Source: Diprion similis
Taxonomy: Eukaryota > Arthropoda > Insecta > Hymenoptera > Diprionidae
Reading direction: 5' to 3'
NCBI RefSeq assembly: GCF_021155765.1
Contig: NC_060115.1
Span: 13,496,493-13,560,492 of the forward strand
DNA length: 64,000 nucleotides
Both the position numbers and the translations under genes were made by a program. How positions within the stretch are numbered: the stretch's first letter is position 1; every line of letters starts with the position of its first letter. This document shows, one piece after another, positions 35,262 to 44,848 of this stretch. The notes under the pieces are model-generated. The model saw only the letters and a program-made list of their open reading frames with translations, did not search any database and was not told the DNA's origin.

Positions 35262-35275
35262 ACTCCCCCCTCCCC
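35262..35275 (-). promoter_or_regulatory. Polypurine tract
   Basis: On the minus strand GGGGAGGGGGGAGT directly abuts the 3' LTR, the expected place for the plus-strand DNA primer of reverse transcription. Confidence 0.88.
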
Positions 35276-36260
35276 ACACGGGGCGAGGCCTATAGGGTGA
35301 GCGGGAAGGGTGGTGTGGTCGTGTGGGTGTTTTTTGGTTTTGGTTTTCTTGTTGGGTTTCGCCAATTTGTGTGTTTGTTCTGGATGTCGTTGTTGGTTGA
35401 ATGTCTGTTGTTTCTCCTCGTGCCTTTTTGTGTGTTTGTTCTGGATGTCGTTGTTGGTTGAATGTCTGTTGTTTCTCCTCATGCCTTTTCGTGTGTTTGT
35501 TCTGGATGTCGTTGTTGGTTGAATGTTTGCCGTTTCTCCTCGTGCCTTTTTGGGTGTTGTTCCGTTTGTCTGTCGTTCTGCCAATCTGTGGGAGGGGTTA
35601 AGGGATGATGAGTAGTGTGTTACTTGGTGTGTTTGTGTGTGTGTTTGATGTGTGTGTGTGTGTTCTTATTCTAGTTAGTTTTATTCTATAACTATTATTC
35701 TTTCTCTTAATTCTACTGTTTGCCTTAAATCTACTTGGTGTTTTCTTAAATCTAATTTGTCCTGTCTTAATCCTAATTTGTGTCGTGCTAGATCTACTAA
35801 TACTTGTTTTTCTATTCTGAGTGTTCTTATTCTATTTTTACTTTGTACTTTCGATTTCTGTCTTATCACATTTTTGTTACTTTTTGTTTTGTTGTGTGTT
35901 TTCTGTTTACTTATTGTTACGTAAATGTGTACTTAAATTTTCGTGTTGGTTCCCCGGTTTGTGGCGTCGTTCTCTGCGTTTTCTGGGTTGCGTCTGCGTG
36001 TTTCCTTCGTCTGTGTTTCTTCTCTGTGTTGACTTGTTGTGTTGCGCTGCACCCGGTGTGTGGTTTGTTGCGTTTGGTGGCTGGCTTGTGTTCTCTTTCT
36101 CTCACCCCGTCTGTCGTCTCGTCTCCGGTCTGTCTTTTGGTCTGTCTACGTACTGTTCTTAACAAAGCAAAGAAAAAAAAAGGCGGTCCTTGTGTTGTGT
36201 GTATGGCTGTGTGTGTGTGTGTGTGTGCGGCTCTATGTGTGTGTCGTTCAAGTTTTTGTC
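35276..36260 (-). other. 3' non-coding region of the gypsy element
   Basis: No protein recognised between ORF3 and the polypurine tract. It contains three 61-bp direct repeats at 35368-35551 (each with CTGGATGTCGTTGTTGGTTGA) and, near 35700-35800, a series of short CTTAAATCTA/CTTAATCCTAATT phrases. Confidence 0.65.
35368..35551. repeat. Three 61-bp direct repeats in the gypsy 3' region
   Basis: TTCTGGATGTCGTTGTTGG occurs three times at 61-bp spacing, with TTTCTCCTCGTGCC in each unit. Confidence 0.9.
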
Positions 36261-37520
36261 TTATCGTTTTCCGCGTTTCCGGTCCTGTTTCTTTTTTTGT
36301 AACTGTTTCTTTTTCATTTGTCTTTTTCGTTTTGGTGTGTTTGGTCGTTTTGTCGCGTTGTCTGTGTGTGTCCTAACTTCTATTACCGTCCCTGTGTCGG
36401 AGTCCGTGTTTGTCGTCTCCGTTTCTGTGTCCCTTTCTGTGTCTGTGGTCGTAGGGTGGGCTGGGTCGTATGCGTTTGTGGTTTGTAATGTGCGTTTAGC
36501 CTGTCGTGTGTCGTGTGTCTTGATTTTTTGTGTTTTTGGGAAGGGTGGGTAGTCCCTTGTCCTTTGTCTCGTGTGTGTCATCTGTAAGGTTTTTGGTGTG
36601 GCGGCGTATCGTGTATGGTGTTGTGTTTTTGTTCCGGTGGTTTGTGTGTTTTTGGGGTTGTATTCGATGTGTAGTGGTCGTTCGTTGGTGTGTGCTGGTT
36701 GTAGTCCGTAAATCGTCATGGCTGTGTCGTCCGTTGGTCTTTGTGTTTGGTGTGTGGGTGTTTGGTGGTGTGTTCGTGTCTGTTTCACCCACGCGTCTAG
36801 TTTTTCCGCCTCTTCCAGCGCTCTTTCTACGCGGTCCCTGAGTTTTTCTGTTGGTGATGGTGTTCGTGTGCGTGTACTTGTGTTGTGTGCTATGTTTGTG
36901 TTGCGTTTCATGGTGGTGTCTGTGTCCTTACATGAGTTTTCGTGTGCGTGTAGTTTGTCTTTGCGGACCAGTCCGCCGCATTTGTTGCAGGTGGCTGCGC
37001 CGCTGGGATTTGTTTTGTGTGTGTGTTCTGTTGTTGTTTTTGTTACTTGTGTGGTGTGTGTAGGTTTGCTTGTGAGTGTTTGTGCGTATGTGCGTGTGGA
37101 TGATGCGTGTGTGTTCGTGTGTGTTTGGGTGTGTTTGGCCGGGGTGGGCAGTAGTGTGCGTCGTGTGGTGGTGATGAGTGGTGTGTGTGTGGTTGTGGGT
37201 GGTTGCGAGTATTCGGCCGGGGTGGGTAGTAGTGTGCGTCGTGTTGTGGTGGTGGTGGGTGGTGTGTGTATGGTTGTGGGTGGTTGCGTGTATTCGGCCG
37301 GGGTGGGTAGTAGTGTACGTCGTGTTGTGGTGGTGGTGGTGGGGGGTGTTTGTGTGTCTGCGCTGTCTATTCCGTCTGGTCCGTATCTGTGTAGGTGTGG
37401 TGGTTTTCCTGGTGTCTGTAGTAGCGGTATATGTGGTGTCTGTCGTGTTCGTCTGTCGGGGGGGTATGCCATCCGGGGGGTGATTCCCGATGGCCCTGCT
37501 TCCTCGTTTCCTCTTTGCAT
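36261..37520 (-). CDS. ORF3 of the gypsy element, Thr-rich protein with a C2HC finger
   Basis: 419 codons, ATG at 37518-37520, 57 bp after the integrase stop, where envelope genes sit in errantiviruses. It is not an envelope: no signal peptide or membrane segment is visible. The N-terminal half has three repeats around RRTLLPTPA separated by Thr-rich linkers (residues about 65-130). A putative zinc finger follows (C-x2-C, then His and Cys, roughly residues 180-200), resembling C2HC fingers. A coiled-coil-like stretch (RVERALEEAEKLDAWV) and a very basic C-terminus (KKKQLQKKKQDRKR) complete it. An accessory nucleic-acid-binding or Gag-interacting role is inference. The frame is uninterrupted. 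Confidence 0.75.
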   Translation of the reverse strand: MQRGNEEAGPSGITPRMAYPPDRRTRQTPHIPLLQTPGKPPHLHRYGPDGIDSADTQTPPTTTTTTRRTLLPTPAEYTQPPTTIHTPPTTTTTRRTLLPTPAEYSQPPTTTHTPLITTTRRTLLPTPAKHTQTHTNTHASSTRTYAQTLTSKPTHTTQVTKTTTEHTHKTNPSGAATCNKCGGLVRKDKLHAHENSCKDTDTTMKRNTNIAHNTSTRTRTPSPTEKLRDRVERALEEAEKLDAWVKQTRTHHQTPTHQTQRPTDDTAMTIYGLQPAHTNERPLHIEYNPKNTQTTGTKTQHHTRYAATPKTLQMTHTRQRTRDYPPFPKTQKIKTHDTRQAKRTLQTTNAYDPAHPTTTDTERDTETETTNTDSDTGTVIEVRTHTDNATKRPNTPKRKRQMKKKQLQKKKQDRKRGKR

Positions 37521-37576
37521 TTTCTTGTTTTACCTGTTGGATCGTAATGTGTGTGTTAGGTTTTTGTTTAGCTTGG

Positions 37577-40500
37577 TTATGTGTATAGTTTTAAATTGTC
37601 TATGTGCCATTTTCCTGCACTTTTGCCGCTTTCTGATTTTAGTTCGTATATTGTTGGTGAAATTTTATTTGTGATTATAAATGGACCTGTAAATCGTTTG
37701 GTTAGTTTAGCTGCAACTCTATCTGCTCCGGATGAGAGCGTGTGATTTTTTTTTAGTACTCTATCTCCTACCTTAAATTCGACATTACGTCTACGTAAGT
37801 TGTAATAGTGTGCTTGTTTTTCGTTTGCTTCCACCAGGTGTCTTTGTACTTCCTCGCGGAGCGTCTGTAATCGTCTTAAATGATCTGTCCACTTGTCTGT
37901 GTCCTGTGTTTCTATTTCCCTGTCATCTTCTAGCTGTTTTTTCATACATTGCGTTGGGTTTAATTCCCTGCCTAGATTGAGGAATGCTGGTGTGTGTTTG
38001 GTTGATGTGTGTGTACATGTGTTTAGTGCGAATTGTAGGTCTTGCAGGTGTGCGTCCCATTCCCGGTGGTCATTGTCTATGTATGCCTGAATCATTGTTT
38101 TGATTGTACGATTTACTCGTTCTACCGGGTTTGCTTGAGCGTGATATGGGGGTATTGTGGTGTGTCTGATGTTGAATTTTTGTGTGAGTTCGCGGATTAG
38201 TTTGTTAATGTATGGTGTACCGTTGTCTGTTAATAGGATGCGTGGCGTTCCCCAGCGTGATATTACGTGAGAGTGGAGTGCGCGTTCTACCGTTTGTGCA
38301 TTTGCTTTTTTCATTGGCGTCATCTCTACCCATTTTGTATACAAGTCCTGAAATACTATTATGTATTGGTTTTTGTTTTTTGAGAGTGGTAGTGGTCCCA
38401 TAATGTCCGATGCTACCACTGTCCATGGTTCCTCGATTATTCTTAGTCCCATGAGTCCTGCCGGTTTTGCTTGTATTATTTTTGTCCGTTGGCAAGTTCC
38501 GCATTTGCGTACATGGTTGACTATGTCGCGGTACATGCCGGGCCAGTAGTATTCTTTTGCTACGCGTTGGTATGTCTTTTCTATCCCTAAATGTCCTGCT
38601 TGTGGTGTATTGTGGTTTTCGTGTAATATTTGTGTGATGTTGTTTTTTGGTATTACTAGTTTCCATGGGTTTGTGTCGGGTAAAAGGTTTGAGTGTAGTG
38701 GGTCTGGTCTATGGAAATATAGGTTGTTGTCGCGGATTTGCCATGCTTCGTTTTTCTCTGGTCGTGTTTGTACTTGTGCTTTTTTGTATGTGTACCATTT
38801 GTCTGTGCTGTCTGTTATTGCGTGTGTGATTTCTTCGTGTTCGTGTAGTCGTGATAGTGCGTCTGGTACGTGGTGCATAGCTCCTTTTCTATGTTCTGGC
38901 TCGAAGTCGTATTCTAAAAGCTCTAGTGCCCATCTCGCTAGTCGTCCGGTTGGGTTTTTTAATTCCCTGAGCCATTTTAGCGCCGCGTGGTCCGTGATGA
39001 CCCGGAATTTGTACCCTTCTACGTACGGTCTAAATTTTTTGATGGCCCATACGACGGCTAGGCATTCCCTCTCCGTTGTCGAGTATTTGCGCTCCGCCTC
39101 GCTTAACGCTCGGCTGGCTTATGCGATGACGTGTTCTTCGTCATCGAGGGTTTGCGTTAGCACGGCGCCGAGGCCTGTACCGCTTGCGTCTGTTTGTAGT
39201 GTGAATGTTTGTGTGTAATCTGGACATGTGAGTGTGGGTGGCGTGCTGAGTTTATGTTTGATTGTGTCTAATGCGTGTTGTTGTTCTTTTCCCCATTCCC
39301 ATTTCTGTTCTTTCTTCAGTAATCGGGTTAGTGGCTCGATTATTTCCGCGAAGTTTGGGATGAAGCGTCTGTACCACGAGGCCATGCCTATGATTCTCCG
39401 TATTTGTTTGATTGTTTTTGGTTGTGGGTAGTCTGTTATTGGTTGTGTTTTGTCTGGGTCTACGTGCAGGCCGTGCTTGTCTATGATGTATCCCAGATAT
39501 TTAACTTGTGAGCACCCGAATTCACACTTTCCTGGGTTTATTGTTAATCCTGCTTTTGTTATTCTGTCCAGTATGTGTGCGAGTCTGTGTATGTGTTCCT
39601 CGTATGTTTGTGTGACTATAATGATGTCGTCTAGGTATGCGAATGCATATGGTTCCGCGTCTGCGCCTATTAGTTTATCGAGTAGTCTTTGGAATGTCGC
39701 GGGTGCGCCTGATAGGCCGTATGGCATTCGTTTAAATTGGAATAACCCTTTTCCCGGTACTGTGAATGCTGTTATGTGTTTGCTGTTCTCGTCTAATGGT
39801 ATTTGGAAGTATGCTTGGCTCAAGTCTATTTTTGAGATGTATTGTGCTTGTCGTAATTTGTCTAGTATTGCTGTCATGTATGGTAACGGGTATGCATCTT
39901 TCCGAGATACTAAGTTCACTTTTCTGAAGTCTAGGCAAAATCTGTATGTATTGTTCGGTTTTTTTATCATGACTATTGGACTTGACCATTCGCTGTTCGA
40001 GGGCTCTATTACGTCCTATCTCAGCATTTTTTCTACCTCCTCGTAAATTGCTTCCCGTATTTTCGGTGATACCATGTAATATCGTTGTTTTATTGGTGCG
40101 TGTCCTTGTGTGTCTATTTTGTGTTTGATTAAGTGTGTGAGGCCTAGTTGTCCCGGCGGTGTGATGATTTTCTCGTGTATTATTGATTGTAGTTGTGTGT
40201 GTTGTGTTTGTGTGAGCTCCTGTATGCCGGCGCACGCTTGTGTTTGTAGTGGTTGTGTGTGACTTTGTGTTGAGTGTGTTTGTGTGTGACTTTGTGTTGA
40301 GTGTGTTTGTGTGCACCGGTTCGGGTCTGGTCGGAAGTCTGGTGTGGGTAATCGTGTTTTTCTAGTTTTATTTTTTTTCTCCGGTTTTCCCTGCATGTGG
40401 ATTTGTGTTGGGTGCGATTGCGTGTATAGATTTGGATTCGGCGGGAAATTCGGTGTGGGTAATAATGCTTTTCTGGTTGTAATTTTCCCTTCCGGTTTTC

Positions 40501-41236
40501 CCTGCGTGTGGGTTTGTGCTGAGTTTGTTTGCGATCTCCGTACGGTTAGTATTTTTCTTGGTTCTGTTTGTATCTTTTTTTCTTTTGCTTCCGCCTGTTG
40601 TAATTTTTCCGCGGCTTTCGCTTGTTTTGTGTGTGTTTGTGATGCTTGGTCGTGGGTGATTGGTTGTGGGGTTTGTGTTTGTGTTGCCTGTTCTCGTGTG
40701 GTTGCTTCGATTGGTGTTGGTAATTTCTGTGGGTTGTGTGTGATGTTGTATTTTAATTCTGGTTGCTCCGCTATTGACCATGTATTTTTTTCGTAATTAA
40801 TTATCATGCCGAACTCTGTTAACGCGTCTACGCCGAGAATGCATGGTTCTGCGAGTGTCGTTACGGTGCCGAAATGTATGAGTTTTGTGACCTTGCCGAT
40901 TCGCAATGGCAGCATTGTAGCTCCGCTTATAGGTGTTTTGGAGCCGTTCGCTGTGCTCAGTGTTCTGTTCGGTGTGTCGTATATGTCTATTTGTGCTTTG
41001 TGTATTAGTTTGATGGTTTCCGCGCCTGCATATGAGTGAGATGAGCCTGTGTCTATTAACGCGTTAAATTCGAAGCCTATCATATCCACTCGCACGTGAA
41101 ATCTTGGGTCCTGTGTGTCATTGTGTAATGTGTATGTTGTGTAATCGGGTGTGTTGGTGTTGTTGTTTTCGGGAGCTACCTCCACCCTGTTTAGGTGTTC
41201 CCTTATTCGTTTCCCTGGTTTTGAGTGTGGGGGCAT
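37577..41236 (-). pseudogene. pol: gypsy pol: protease, reverse transcriptase, RNase H, integrase; two in-frame stops
   Basis: One continuous frame from 41236 to TAA at 37577-37579, broken only by TAG at 40016-40018 and TAA at 39119-39121. Protease: NALIDTGSSHSYAG. Reverse transcriptase: FCLDFRKVN, FKRMPYGLSGAPATFQRL and YLDDIII. RNase H occupies the open stretch on both sides of 39119 (TDHAALKWL in 38879-39118). Integrase (within 37577-38878): zinc region HLGIEKT...CGTCQRTK, then D in ASDIMGPL, D in LTDNGTPY and E in NPVERVNRT. The frame lies -1 to gag and overlaps it by 32 bp at a slippery site. With LTRs this similar the stops may predate insertion. Confidence 0.95.
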
Positions 41237-42579
41237 TCTCGTCTGAAATGTCCTGTTTGGTTGCAGTTAAAGCATCTGCTTATTGCTGTGTTTGTATTTG
41301 TCTGTGGTTGAATGTGTTGATACGGTGGTCTGTACTGTGTTTGGCGGTTCGTTGGCAGGTTGTAGGTTAACGCTGGTGGTATGTTTGGTGTGGGTAATAA
41401 TGCTGCTCGTGTTTGTATGTGTGTTGCTATCCGTGGTGTGAATGTGTTTGTGTTTTGGTATGCTGCTGTGTAGTTTTGTTGGCGGGAGTTTGGTGTTTGC
41501 GATCTAATCGTTTGTTGTCTGGTGTTTTCCCATTCTACGTTTGATTCCCACATTTTCGCCGCGTTTTCTAGTTGGTCGAAGTTTGCGAAGTCGTATGGTT
41601 TTATATACGTTTTGTATTCTATTCTCATGTTTCGGTATGCTATGTCTAGTTGCTTGTGTATTGGGTATGGGGGTATGAGTTGTGTAAATAGTGTTCTTAT
41701 TGCGATGAGATATGGTGTGATTTTTTGGAATTGTCCCTGCATGTAATTTCTTATTTTGTGTTCTAGTCTGTCTCTGTATTGTGAGTCCTGGAATGTGTAT
41801 AGTAGGTCGATCTCGAATTGCGCGCGTGTTTGCCATTTTCCGCGGTTTAAGCGGTACCAGTTTTTCGCATCTCCGTCTAAGATCGGGGTTAAATTGTCTA
41901 TTAGTTGTTTGTCCGTCATGTCGTATCCTGTCTGTAATTCTCTTAGGTTTTCTATGAATTCGTATGCGTTTTCGTTTGTTCGCCCTGCGTATGATATTTT
42001 CCACGTTTGTATGGTTCGCATTGGTATTGTTGCCTGCTGTGTGTTATTCATGCTCGTGTTGTATGTGTTTACTGGTTGGTTATGCGTGTGGTGTGTTGTT
42101 TGTGTGTCGTGTCGTCGTGGTTCGTCAAAGTCTATCAGGTTGCGAATTCCTGCTAAGTTGAGGTTGTTTGTGCCCATAAATGTATCCGCGCCTATTGTTG
42201 GGTGTGTTAGTCTGTTTTGTGGCTGGATGGTTCTGTTACTGAGATCGTGTAGTGGTGAGATTCTCAGTGTTTGTGTGAGGTCTATTGGTTCGATTCGTCT
42301 CGGTTGTATCTGTGTGCTGTGCAGTGATTCGCTAATCGGTTCGTTTATAGGTGCATCTAATAGGCTTAACTCGTGGTTCATTATGTTTCCGTCGTCTCGG
42401 AATGGTTCGTGAACTTGCATCCGCTGATAGTATGGGTATTGTGTGTGCGTCCCCTCGCCTGTGTTGTGGGTTTCGCGCGCGTCGCCGTGTACCGTATTGT
42501 TTTGGTTCCGCGCCCGGGTGTGTGTGTCTGTGTCGTCGAGTGCCGAGCCGTGCGGCATGCTGTGTCTTCTATTTGACAT
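41203..42579 (-). CDS. gag: gypsy Gag with CCHC zinc knuckle
   Basis: 458 codons, intact. The middle resembles a retrotransposon capsid domain (WKISYAGRTNENAYEFIE, then DGDAKNWYRLNRGKW, then LIPPYPIHKQLDIAYRNM). The C-terminus has a single zinc knuckle CFNCNQTGHFRREC (C-x2-C-x4-H-x4-C). The start ATG is at 42577-42579, 163 bp downstream of the primer-binding site. Gag would form the particle and bind RNA. Near its C-terminus is RAALLPTPNIPP, a motif repeated in pol and ORF3. The last codons carry a slippery heptamer for -1 frameshifting into pol. Confidence 0.93.
   Translation of the reverse strand: MSNRRHSMPHGSALDDTDTHTRARNQNNTVHGDARETHNTGEGTHTQYPYYQRMQVHEPFRDDGNIMNHELSLLDAPINEPISESLHSTQIQPRRIEPIDLTQTLRISPLHDLSNRTIQPQNRLTHPTIGADTFMGTNNLNLAGIRNLIDFDEPRRHDTQTTHHTHNQPVNTYNTSMNNTQQATIPMRTIQTWKISYAGRTNENAYEFIENLRELQTGYDMTDKQLIDNLTPILDGDAKNWYRLNRGKWQTRAQFEIDLLYTFQDSQYRDRLEHKIRNYMQGQFQKITPYLIAIRTLFTQLIPPYPIHKQLDIAYRNMRIEYKTYIKPYDFANFDQLENAAKMWESNVEWENTRQQTIRSQTPNSRQQNYTAAYQNTNTFTPRIATHIQTRAALLPTPNIPPALTYNLPTNRQTQYRPPYQHIQPQTNTNTAISRCFNCNQTGHFRRECPHTQNQGNE
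41209..41215 (-). promoter_or_regulatory. -1 ribosomal frameshift site GGGAAAC between gag and pol
   Basis: On the minus strand the gag codons read CAG GGA AAC GAA TAA, so G GGA AAC fits the X XXY YYZ rule exactly and lies one codon before the gag stop (41203-41205). The pol frame is -1 relative to gag and open here. This heptamer is an established retroviral slippery sequence. Whether a downstream pseudoknot exists was not examined. Confidence 0.85.
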
Positions 42580-42741
42580 TATTTTGTTTTGATTCTGTGT
42601 GTTCGTGTATATGTGTGATTTTAACCGTTCCTTTTCAAATATCTCGAATATTCTCGTCGTGATTCTACTTTGTTAGACTGATTAATTTGTGTATTGTCTC
42701 GTTTCTCGTCTCGATTTTTGGGACTTAATGTGGGTGATTTG

Positions 42742-42753
42742 CGTTGGGCGCCA
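42742..42753 (-). promoter_or_regulatory. Primer-binding site, tRNA-Lys type
   Basis: Minus-strand TGGCGCCCAACG begins 3 bp after the 5' LTR. It is complementary to the 3' end of tRNA-Lys(CUU) (CGTTGGGCGCCA). Drosophila gypsy uses a similar primer. Confidence 0.88.
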
Positions 42754-42756
42754 ATT

Positions 42757-43348
42757 TGTGACGGGAGGTGAATCCCGCACTTAGTTTGGGGGGAGAGAGG
42801 AGGGAGACGAGAGACGGGGAAGAGAAACTGCACGTGCCGACGTTGTGAAAAATAAGGTATATCGTGTCTTTAATATGGCATTGATCTTACGAGCTACTTA
42901 ACAAAGGGGGTCGGTCCCACGTGGCGGCTGGCCACGCCCCAGCCGGTTAGCGTGTTTCTTAAATCTAAATCCTTAAAAACTAATGAATTAGTGCTAATGA
43001 ACGTGTGAGTGAAAGGGGGGTGGATGTGTGTGTGAGCGTGTGGATGTGTAGGGGGACTGGGGAGGCGTGTGGGTGTGGATCGGATGGGTATGCAGGGGGT
43101 GGATGCAGTGATTGGCAGTGGCGGTGCGGTGCGTGGTTGGTGCACGGTAGAATGGATGTATTTCAGCTGACCTTTTCGCTCGTAACTGGAACTCCTGGGC
43201 GTCCGGCGTCGTACGTGGTTGGCACAAGAGTGCCTTCTCCGGCCGGCCCGGCGCGTCTTCGGGTGCGCCCGGGCCGGTTCGGCATTGTTCGGCCCCGCTC
43301 CGCGGGTTTGGGGCTTATTGTGACGTGCACGCGGGGTGCAACGTCACA
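42757..43348 (-). repeat. 5' LTR of the gypsy element
   Basis: 592 bp, TGTGACGGGAGG to AACGTCACA, the direct counterpart of 34670-35261. Followed by the TTGG target duplication. Confidence 0.97.
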
Positions 43349-43891
43349 TTGGAAAACGGAGTTCTGACAAAAAATGTTTAGAAGACAAAGTTGCTCAGCG
43401 TTGCCAGCACAATTCTGCACAGTTGTGAAAGTTAGACTTTCCTAAATTTTTCAATTTTCTCATTGACGAAGCGCCACAAAACTGTTTTTGTTAATTTTTT
43501 GAAGGCGGTTCGAGTTATTGACCCCTTGTTTTCGGCACAAAGTCTTAGAAACGGAGCTTAACCTGGCACAATCATCTGTTTTAAACAAATTTCACAAGGC
43601 GAAGCTGATGCCATTTTTTCAAATTCGAATATATCAAAATTCTCTGCACTTACAGAAAATTTTCTGGCGGCACAACAATCAGTGCACGTTTATCTACTCA
43701 GCACAATCATAATATTTAAACTTGTCGTTAATGGCTCAGCTAGTCGAAAAAACATTTTTTGACGATATCTCGTTGGTTTTTTGAGATATTGACCATTGAT
43801 TTACGGCACAAGGCAGCACACGCATAGCACAACTCAGCACAGTAATCCTTTCCAAACAATTTAAACATTGCTCAGCTAAGTTCACGCACAT
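43349..43891 (-). repeat. Right inverted arm, outer part, of the foldback element
   Basis: Reverse-complement counterpart of 25879-26420, with phrases such as GACGATATCTCGTTGG and TTCTGGCGGCACAACAATCAG shared in inverted orientation. It is cut off from the inner arm (32620-34669) by the gypsy insertion. Confidence 0.93.
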
Positions 43892-43900
43892 GCGCATCTT
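43892..43900. other. Right 9-bp target-site duplication (GCGCATCTT)
   Basis: Exact repeat of 25870-25878, directly outside the right arm. Confidence 0.92.
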
Positions 43901-43906
43901 ACTTTC

Positions 43907-44690
43907 TGCGCTCCAAATCGTCTGCCTGGTGACCTGCGACCTGCGGGAGAAATTCCCTCACTTCAGATCTTTTGCCCGGTGACTTATGACCTTCAGGACT
44001 GACATATTGCAATTTCTGCGCTCCAGGTCCGTTACCTGGAGAATATCCACTTCCAGCACCAGCACTCCGTAGTTCCCGCGCTACAGGTCCGTTATCTGGA
44101 GAATACCCACTTCCAGCACCAGCGCTCTGTAGTTTCTGCACTCCAGGTCCATTACCTGGTGAATTCCGATTTGCAGGACCAATGCTCCGTAGTTCCTGCA
44201 CTCAAGGTCCTTTACCTGGTAAATTACGATTCTCAGAACTATCGCTCTGTAGTTCCTGCGCTCCAGGTTCATTACCTGGAGAATACCCACTTCCAGCACC
44301 AGCGCTTCGTAGTTCCTGCGCTCCAGGTCTATTACCTGGTAAATTACGATTTTCAGAACTAGCGCTTCGTAGTTTCCGAGCACCAGGTCTGTTACCTGGT
44401 GAATTTCGACTTCTCCGAGAAGTGCACCGTATTTTTTGCACCCCCGGTCATCTACCCGGTGACTTTTGACCTCCAGGACTGACATATTGTAATTTCTGCG
44501 CTTCAGGTCAATTACCTGGTGAATTCCGACTTGCAGGATCAGCGCTCCGTAGTTCCCGCGATCCGGGTTCTGTACCTGGTGAATTCTGACCTCCAGGACC
44601 AGCGCTCCGGGGTTCCGGCGCTCCAGGTCCATAACCTGGAGAATACCCACTTATAGCACCTGCGCTCCAAGTACATTACTTGGTGAATTT
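43907..44690. repeat. 60-bp minisatellite, about 13 units
   Basis: Units of exactly 60 bp (phrases at 44024, 44084, 44144, 44204 and so on). Each has the palindromic core CCAGGTCC(N)TTACCTGG and then CAGCACCAGCGCTCCGTAG. Being 20 codons long, the unit is open in several frames (for example 44081-44650 minus, a 20-residue repeat peptide), which I do not read as a protein. The foldback element inserted at the left border of this array, and a similar phrase (GCGCCAGGTCCTCCACCTCC) remains at about 25840. Confidence 0.92.
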
Positions 44691-44848
44691 CGACTTGCAC
44701 TTGCAATTCAGTTCCACGAGTTTACAAGTGATACGTGATAAATTCAGTCACATCGGCGTCCAAAGTATAATTGGACAATTTTGTGTCTGATTCGTGAGTG
44801 ATTGTAAAACTAAGTAGAGAAGAGAAGAAGGTATAAAGTGATATTACC

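Larger units (their letters stand above)
34670..43348 (-). mobile_element. Young Ty3/gypsy LTR retrotransposon with an extra ORF3
   Basis: Two 592-bp direct LTRs (TGTGAC...GTCACA) bound a minus-strand gag-pol-ORF3. The element is flanked by TTGG at 34666-34669 and 43349-43352. Removing it restores the expected 134-bp repeat phrase TATTTTGGAAA. The LTRs differ at a single visible site (34976 G versus 43063 A), so the insertion is recent. Coding order on the minus strand is gag, protease, reverse transcriptase, RNase H, integrase, ORF3, which places it in Ty3/gypsy. The coding strand is strikingly A/C-rich, so the plus strand is full of TGTGTT words. Confidence 0.97.
25879..43891 (+). mobile_element. 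Foldback-type Mutator-like (NOF/Phantom-like) DNA transposon
   Basis: The ends are inverted copies (ATGTGCGTGAACTTAGCTGAG at the left, its reverse complement at 43871-43891) flanked by a perfect 9-bp duplication. The outer 540 bp of each arm are non-tandem and clearly homologous. The inner arms are built of about 134-bp direct repeats, roughly 2-3 units at the left and about 16 at the right, in opposite orientation. Between the arms a plus-strand gene encodes a MULE-type transposase fused to a ubiquitin-protease-like domain. This is the architecture of Drosophila FB elements carrying NOF. The 18,013-bp span includes an 8,679-bp gypsy element; without it the transposon is about 9.3 kb. Confidence 0.88.

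Noticed and set aside
36261..37520. ORF3 as retroviral envelope
   Set aside because: No signal peptide, membrane helix or furin-like site visible; zinc finger and basic tail point to an internal protein.
36718..37674. 318-codon plus-strand frame and other plus-strand frames at 35800-42660
   Set aside because: Antisense shadows of gypsy pol and ORF3, opened by the TG-rich antisense composition.
44081..44650. 189-codon protein with a 20-residue repeat
   Set aside because: It is the 60-bp minisatellite read in frame; other frames are equally open.
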